Shown here one piece after another: positions 59,904-64,000 of a DNA stretch of 64,000 nucleotides; within the stretch, counting starts at the first letter, position 1; each line of letters begins with the position of its first letter. Made by a program: the position numbers and the translations under genes. The DNA is from Orbilia blumenaviensis (taxonomy: Eukaryota > Ascomycota > Orbiliomycetes > Orbiliales > Orbiliaceae), in the NCBI GenBank assembly GCA_036872755.1, contig JAVHNS010000018.1:744001-808000 (forward strand), in the 5' to 3' direction. The notes beneath the pieces are model-generated. The model was not told the DNA's origin and ran no database searches. It worked only from the letters and a program-made list of their open reading frames with translations.

Positions 59904-60271
59904 TGCTTGAGCGGTGCTTGGCGGGTTCTGAAATGAGGGTATACTGGCAATAGAGGAGGCTTTTTTAAAAAGGGAAATCCGAGACAGTGGGATGGAATAT
60001 CGATACTCCAGCCAAGAGCTCGAGCTTAAGCTTAATAGAGTGTGGGAGCGGATGACATTTGACAGCTTGCTGATTGGGGAAAACGTAGCCGGGCTGAATG
60101 AGCTTAAATGTAACTATCTCGATCCCGCTTTCCCCGCAAAAAATTATAGTCACTTTCAAACTACTAGAACAGCCTTACGATGTGGAATAAAAATTGGGAT
60201 GTATCAAGCTTTTTTTTGTATTAAAATTTCATATGCAGTCGTTATTTTATTTTCTAGCGAGTGGTGATAAC
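59904..60271. other. spacer between PRMT3 stop and 5'-nucleotidase start
   Basis: 368 bp, AT-rich, both genes on the minus strand. Holds the nucleotidase promoter and the PRMT3 3' end. No site stands out. Confidence 0.55.
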
Positions 60272-62135
60272 CTATCTCATATGCCACAGCTGAGAACGCT
60301 TCTTCCCGACTACCTCCCAGTCGACTTTAATCTCCAACTCTCTCGAATTGTCTGCCGACTTCTTGTATGTGAGCTCTCCTGTGATTTTCTGTCCAGTGTG
60401 CAATAGCCCCGCACCATCCTGCACCATAAGAACTCCCTGTCTCCAATGCGTCTCCTTCCCTCCTGGTCCAGTTGTAAAGGCTACTCCTTCACCAGTCCAC
60501 TTCTCTGCCCTCGCATTCTCCCCAATAATGCTATTCCTCGATGTGGCGAAATAATTATCAAAGTACACAACGAAAGCATCCAAACTCTCCACATTCTCAG
60601 AAATCTCCAACTCAAACGGCTTTGTAAACACCAACTCCCCGGTCTTGATGGTATGCAGCGGTAAGTTCAAGAACACAGTTGGCTCGGAAACAAGGCTGGT
60701 AGGCTTCAGGTGCGCAATGACGACGTCTTCCCTAATACGCTCTTTCATGGCAGACATGCGGAAGCCGTAGACGTTGTTCCAGAAATGGACGCTGTCGTTC
60801 ATGTAGTCGCTGTCGTGCATTGCTGCAACGAGAAGACGGCACTCGGACGGAACCATGAGACCATCTGGGGCGAGGTATTTGTCGCGGGCGTAGAGAACGG
60901 AATCCAACATGGCTTCGTACAGAAGGCAGTAGCCCTAACATAATTAGAACACTGAACTTATAGGAGATGAAGTACGGAATATCTTACCATCCACTCGGAA
61001 ACAATGATATCGACCTTCTTAACAGGCAGAGTAATCTCCTCAACCTTTCCGCGAATACATCTAATCCACTGTCAGCACATAAGCCAATGCGTAGACAACT
61101 ATAGGTAAACGAACGTAATAATCCCATCTAATCCGTTCTCAAAGATGTTCTCCCTAGCCTTGTCGATAATATTCGAATTATCGACCGCATATACCTTCTT
61201 CGCACCAGCTTTCGCACAGAACATGGACAAGATCTACTACTCCATTAGCATAACCAATTTTCCTTCTCCAAATGAGGATTATTGAACTCACACCAGTCCC
61301 GCACCCAACATCCATCACAACCTTGCCCTCGAATACATGCTTATTATCATAGATAAAATCCCTATAAGCCTCCGTCCGTGTGGTATCCTTCAACATAGTC
61401 TCATGGATATCGTTCCCAGAGTAAGAATTAAAGTAATGTGTATCGTCATCCCTCTTTCCCTCCGGGTGAGCAGCAGGTTTCGCATAAACAACATTGCTCT
61501 CCTCCACTCTTTTAAGATAGTCTTCTGCAACCGCGCTCTTGTATTTTGTGAAATTAGTCTCGAGTTCTTGAAGCTGCTGGGTGAGAGTTTGGATTAATGC
61601 CGTAGCGGCTGCCGGGTCGCTGACGTCGATTGGGAGAGGAGTATTAGTCTCAACGGGAACTCCGTCAATTTCCTCGGTGTCATCGTCGATTTCGAATAGT
61701 AGCGGGTCATTCTCAAGCACTGGGATAAGATTATCTTCGGAGGCGAACAATTCCTTGGTGAGGGTTTTAAGATCTGTAGTCGGGTTTTTACGAATGAAGT
61801 TGATGAACTTGACCTTGTCGTAAAATTCGAGGTCTGTGATCGATCGAAATATTAATTAGAAGGGAAATTATTATATATTGGAATAGCGAAGCCATACTCA
61901 ATCTCTTGCTTGTAGCATGCCAGTCAAAGCTGTGTTCCTTCTTGCAGTGCGCCCAAACGTCGGCGGCTCCACCGTCGAATTTGAGGTCGCATAGTATACA
62001 TTGAATTGGTATCGCCTCGTCTCGATCATCAAGTTCGTTCTGGTCCTCCCAGCCCGAAGAACCAGAGTCGGATTCAGCGGTGCCGCTTTCAGATGAAGGC
62101 GGCGACCTATGAATAACTGGCGCCTTTGTCGACAT
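60272..62135 (-). CDS. rmt3: protein arginine N-methyltransferase 3 (PRMT3/Rmt3), five exons
   Basis: Exons 62135-61898, 61833-61292, 61233-61115, 61060-60988 and 60934-60272 give 544 residues, matching fission-yeast Rmt3. An N-terminal C2H2 finger (IQCILCDLKFDGGAADVWAH, then CKKEHSFD; Cys46, Cys49, His63, His68) is the PRMT3 hallmark. The methyltransferase core has motif I VVMDVGCGTGILSMFCAKAG, post-I KKVYAVDNSN, the double-E loop SEWMGYCLLYEAM and the THW loop KETHWRQGVLM. It makes asymmetric dimethylarginine, chiefly on ribosomal protein Rps2 in studied fungi, in the cytosol. A Gln/Glu coiled-coil-like stretch (ALIQTLTQQLQELETNFTKY) precedes the catalytic core, as in other PRMT3s. Confidence 0.97.
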
Positions 62136-62850
62136 ATTTTTGTGTTATATCCCTCAAACTTTTTTCCTTTCTTTAAAGCAAGATATTTTTTTCAAGTAGA
62201 GAAACCTTGAAAAGGAAGAGAGAAAAAAACAGTTACCGAAGGGTGTAGGTTGCATCGACAAACTAAAACTCTGCTAGCTCTGCATCGAATGGTCTTCCCC
62301 AGAAAGTTAGTATGTTAGTAGTATAGCGGCGGGTGGGGCTTTTTTTCGGCTCGGAGCAAGATTTCTTGCATGAAGGCTGGCCAAAGCTCTTGTGCGGCCG
62401 TGTGACGGCTAGGTGACAAGCTCTGACGGCATTTGCGGCACCTAACTGGGAAATTCCAACATCTCCAACACGATCCAGCTATGATTTTAGTTTGGCCAAG
62501 GAGGAATACAGTCTTGTAACTGGGAAGAATAGAACTAGATGATCGGGAGTGAATAGAATTGCTATTCCCTTCTAGGGTATAGTCTAGCTACATGACTATC
62601 AGACTGCCCTGTGAAAAAAAAAAAGAAAAAATACGTATGCGTGGAGTGAAAAGCGGATCCAGAAACCATTGGTGTCCATATACCAGCATCCAGCCACCGG
62701 AAACACAAACACCCAAGGGACAGGTTTGAGAGTAACAAAATAACCAAAGAGTCGCATCCTAGAAGCAGCGCCTCATGTGTGATCTGAGCAATGAGGGACG
62801 ACCAAAAGCCAACTCATTAGTGATACTGGGGTCCAAGACAGCTCAGAACT
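62136..62850. other. spacer upstream of PRMT3
   Basis: PRMT3 promoter region with an A-rich run (62604-62626). No supported gene. Confidence 0.55.
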
Positions 62851-63193
62851 TTATTCTGCTCCAGGATGAGTGTACCTCTTGCAGCTCACGCAAATGAAGT
62901 TTGTGGACACCTCGGTGCTGCGACAGTACTTGCACCTCATGAGGCCCTTATTTTTCTAAGGATATGAAATTTTAAAGTATTTCAGTATTGCTTCATAAAA
63001 CTGTATCTGGAAATATTGCAAGGGAGTGACTTACCCCGTCTACCGGGTTTGGAAGAGGCTCCTTCGGCTCCTTCGCTGGGTTTGAAGGGACTGGAGGCTT
63101 GCTCACTTTATCAGCAGGGTTAGGGAGAGGATTTGACATGTCCTCGGCCCCCATGACTTTCTTGCCTTTGTCTTGATTCTGATTATTGCTCAT
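62851..63193 (-). CDS. small zinc-ribbon protein, two exons
   Basis: Exons 63193-63035 and 62955-62851 (donor GTAAGT, acceptor CCTTAG, phase 0) give 87 residues. The first exon is polar and Pro/Lys-rich with a repeated SNPLPNPADK / EPLPNPVDG unit. The second encodes a compact CxxC...CxxC module, MRCKYCRSTEVSTNFICVSCKRYTHP, which should bind one zinc. The frame is open upstream to 63244 (MKADGASIGS), and more 5' exons are possible. No family recognised; zinc ribbons of this size often mediate protein or nucleic-acid contacts. Confidence 0.6.
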
Positions 63194-63641
63194 CGTGACT
63201 GATGGGAAAAGCGAGGATCCTATAGACGCCCCGTCAGCCTTCAATCAAAATTTATCAAAAGCTGTTACAAGATTGTTAAAGCGATCCCGAGAACTTGTTT
63301 CTAGCACTTACTAATAGTTGATGAAGGAAATGGTATTTTTGGAGACGTGGTGTTTGTCTATGAATAGATAAGACGCGATGTTGATTGATTAGACGATGAT
63401 GGGTTGTGTGACGTTTGGGAAGAGTTGAACGTGTTCATTTCTTGAACCAGTCTTTTTAGCAACCATTTTCTTTTTATTTAAGTCTCTTATATCACAGGTC
63501 TATTAACCCCACCAAGTACCCTTCCAAAAGTAATAGTGATAGTAGCAAGCTCTATAGTGGTATCATGCAATGGAAGAGCCTCCAGTTCTCAAGACAATTA
63601 TATCAAAATCCAACAAGCCCTCCAAAGATGATATTAACAAA
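63194..63641. other. spacer; possible 5' exons of the zinc-ribbon gene
   Basis: A short open stretch from an ATG near 63437 (MNTFNSSQTSHNPSSSNQST) precedes intron-like sequence. It could be an upstream exon but the joins are unclear. Confidence 0.3.
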
Positions 63642-64000
63642 TCAATAGAGACGAGGAACATATCTTCTCCCCTCCGTCAACTCCCTCTTTGAGAGGATTC
63701 GGTTTCTGTTCCGTCCGGTTTCTTGCACCTCACGAACGGAAGCCTCCCATTCTTCCTTAAACTTCTGACGAATCTCCTCCTCCTCCTCCATTCTCTTCTT
63801 CTGAGCCTCCTTCTTTTCGAGCTTATCCTTCTTTTTAGCCTCAGCCGTGGCTTTCTTCTCCTCGCGCTTCTTTTCCCTTTCGTTTTTCTGCCCTTCATTC
63901 CCGGTCATACGTTTCCTCATAGCAGTGAATAGGGTAGGTTCGTCTTCAAACTCGCCCATCTTCATAGCTCCCTTCATTTTAGCCCATCTAATCCCCTCCT
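63642..64000 (-). CDS. partial coiled-coil protein, C-terminal part (runs off window)
   Basis: The frame is open to the window edge (EGIRWAKMKGAMKMGEFEDE precedes the first clear Met run), so the true start lies beyond. The visible 118 or so residues are dominated by a Lys/Glu-rich helix (KNEREKKREEKKATAEAKKK, EAQKKRMEEEEEIRQKFKEE) and end EGRRYVPRLY. A coiled coil is certain; the family is not. Nothing upstream can be judged. Confidence 0.6.
   Translation of the reverse strand, partial: EGIRWAKMKGAMKMGEFEDEPTLFTAMRKRMTGNEGQKNEREKKREEKKATAEAKKKDKLEKKEAQKKRMEEEEEIRQKFKEEWEASVREVQETGRNRNRILSKRELTEGRRYVPRLY

Overview
This window is nuclear DNA of a filamentous ascomycete (Pezizomycotina). The genes are split by short introns, mostly 50-130 bp, with GTAAGT/GTGAGT-type donors. 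The proteins are typically fungal: a PDR-type ABC transporter, a very long hybrid histidine kinase, an OTT_1508-like deaminase-fold protein, a PNP_UDP-NACHT (NLR-like) protein, a surface-binding (HsbA/mannoprotein-like) protein, and core eukaryotic genes. Gene density is low, with long AT-rich or microsatellite-bearing spacers. I cannot place the organism below subphylum level.

Layout. 0-8 kb: an unknown small protein, a (TAG)n microsatellite, the deaminase-like protein and a complete frequenin/NCS-1. 8-18 kb: AT-rich spacer with a short repeated element, a bestrophin-family channel divergent from Mediator subunit Med4, then a small Thr-rich protein with an in-frame stop followed by coding-like sequence. 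18-34 kb: a full-size PDR transporter, a hybrid histidine kinase of about 1947 residues, and an RD-rich CIR_N (LENG1-like) protein sharing a short divergent promoter with Mo25/Hym1. 36-39 kb: Sec18/NSF with a Gly/Gln-rich N-terminal extension. 39.5-50 kb is the accessory-looking part: an NLR-like gene whose NACHT motifs are destroyed, a possible tiny secreted Cys-rich peptide, an HsbA-like secreted protein, and about 5.5 kb of spacer holding a decayed coding block. 50-64 kb: an Lte1-like RasGEF of about 1946 residues, a 5'-nucleotidase-family metallophosphoesterase, PRMT3, a small zinc-ribbon protein and a truncated coiled-coil protein at the edge.

How genes relate. There are no operons. Several products belong to the same broad processes: Ca2+ sensing (NCS-1), phosphorelay sensing (hybrid kinase), polarity and mitotic-exit networks (Hym1/Mo25 in the MOR/RAM network; Lte1-like RasGEF), membrane fusion (Sec18) and transcription/RNA (Med4, CIR_N protein, PRMT3). 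These look like dispersed housekeeping genes with one accessory island at 39.5-46 kb. I see no tRNA, rRNA, CRISPR array or intact transposon. All exon boundaries were read by eye from splice signals and frame continuity. For the spliced multi-exon genes the summed coding lengths are whole codons.
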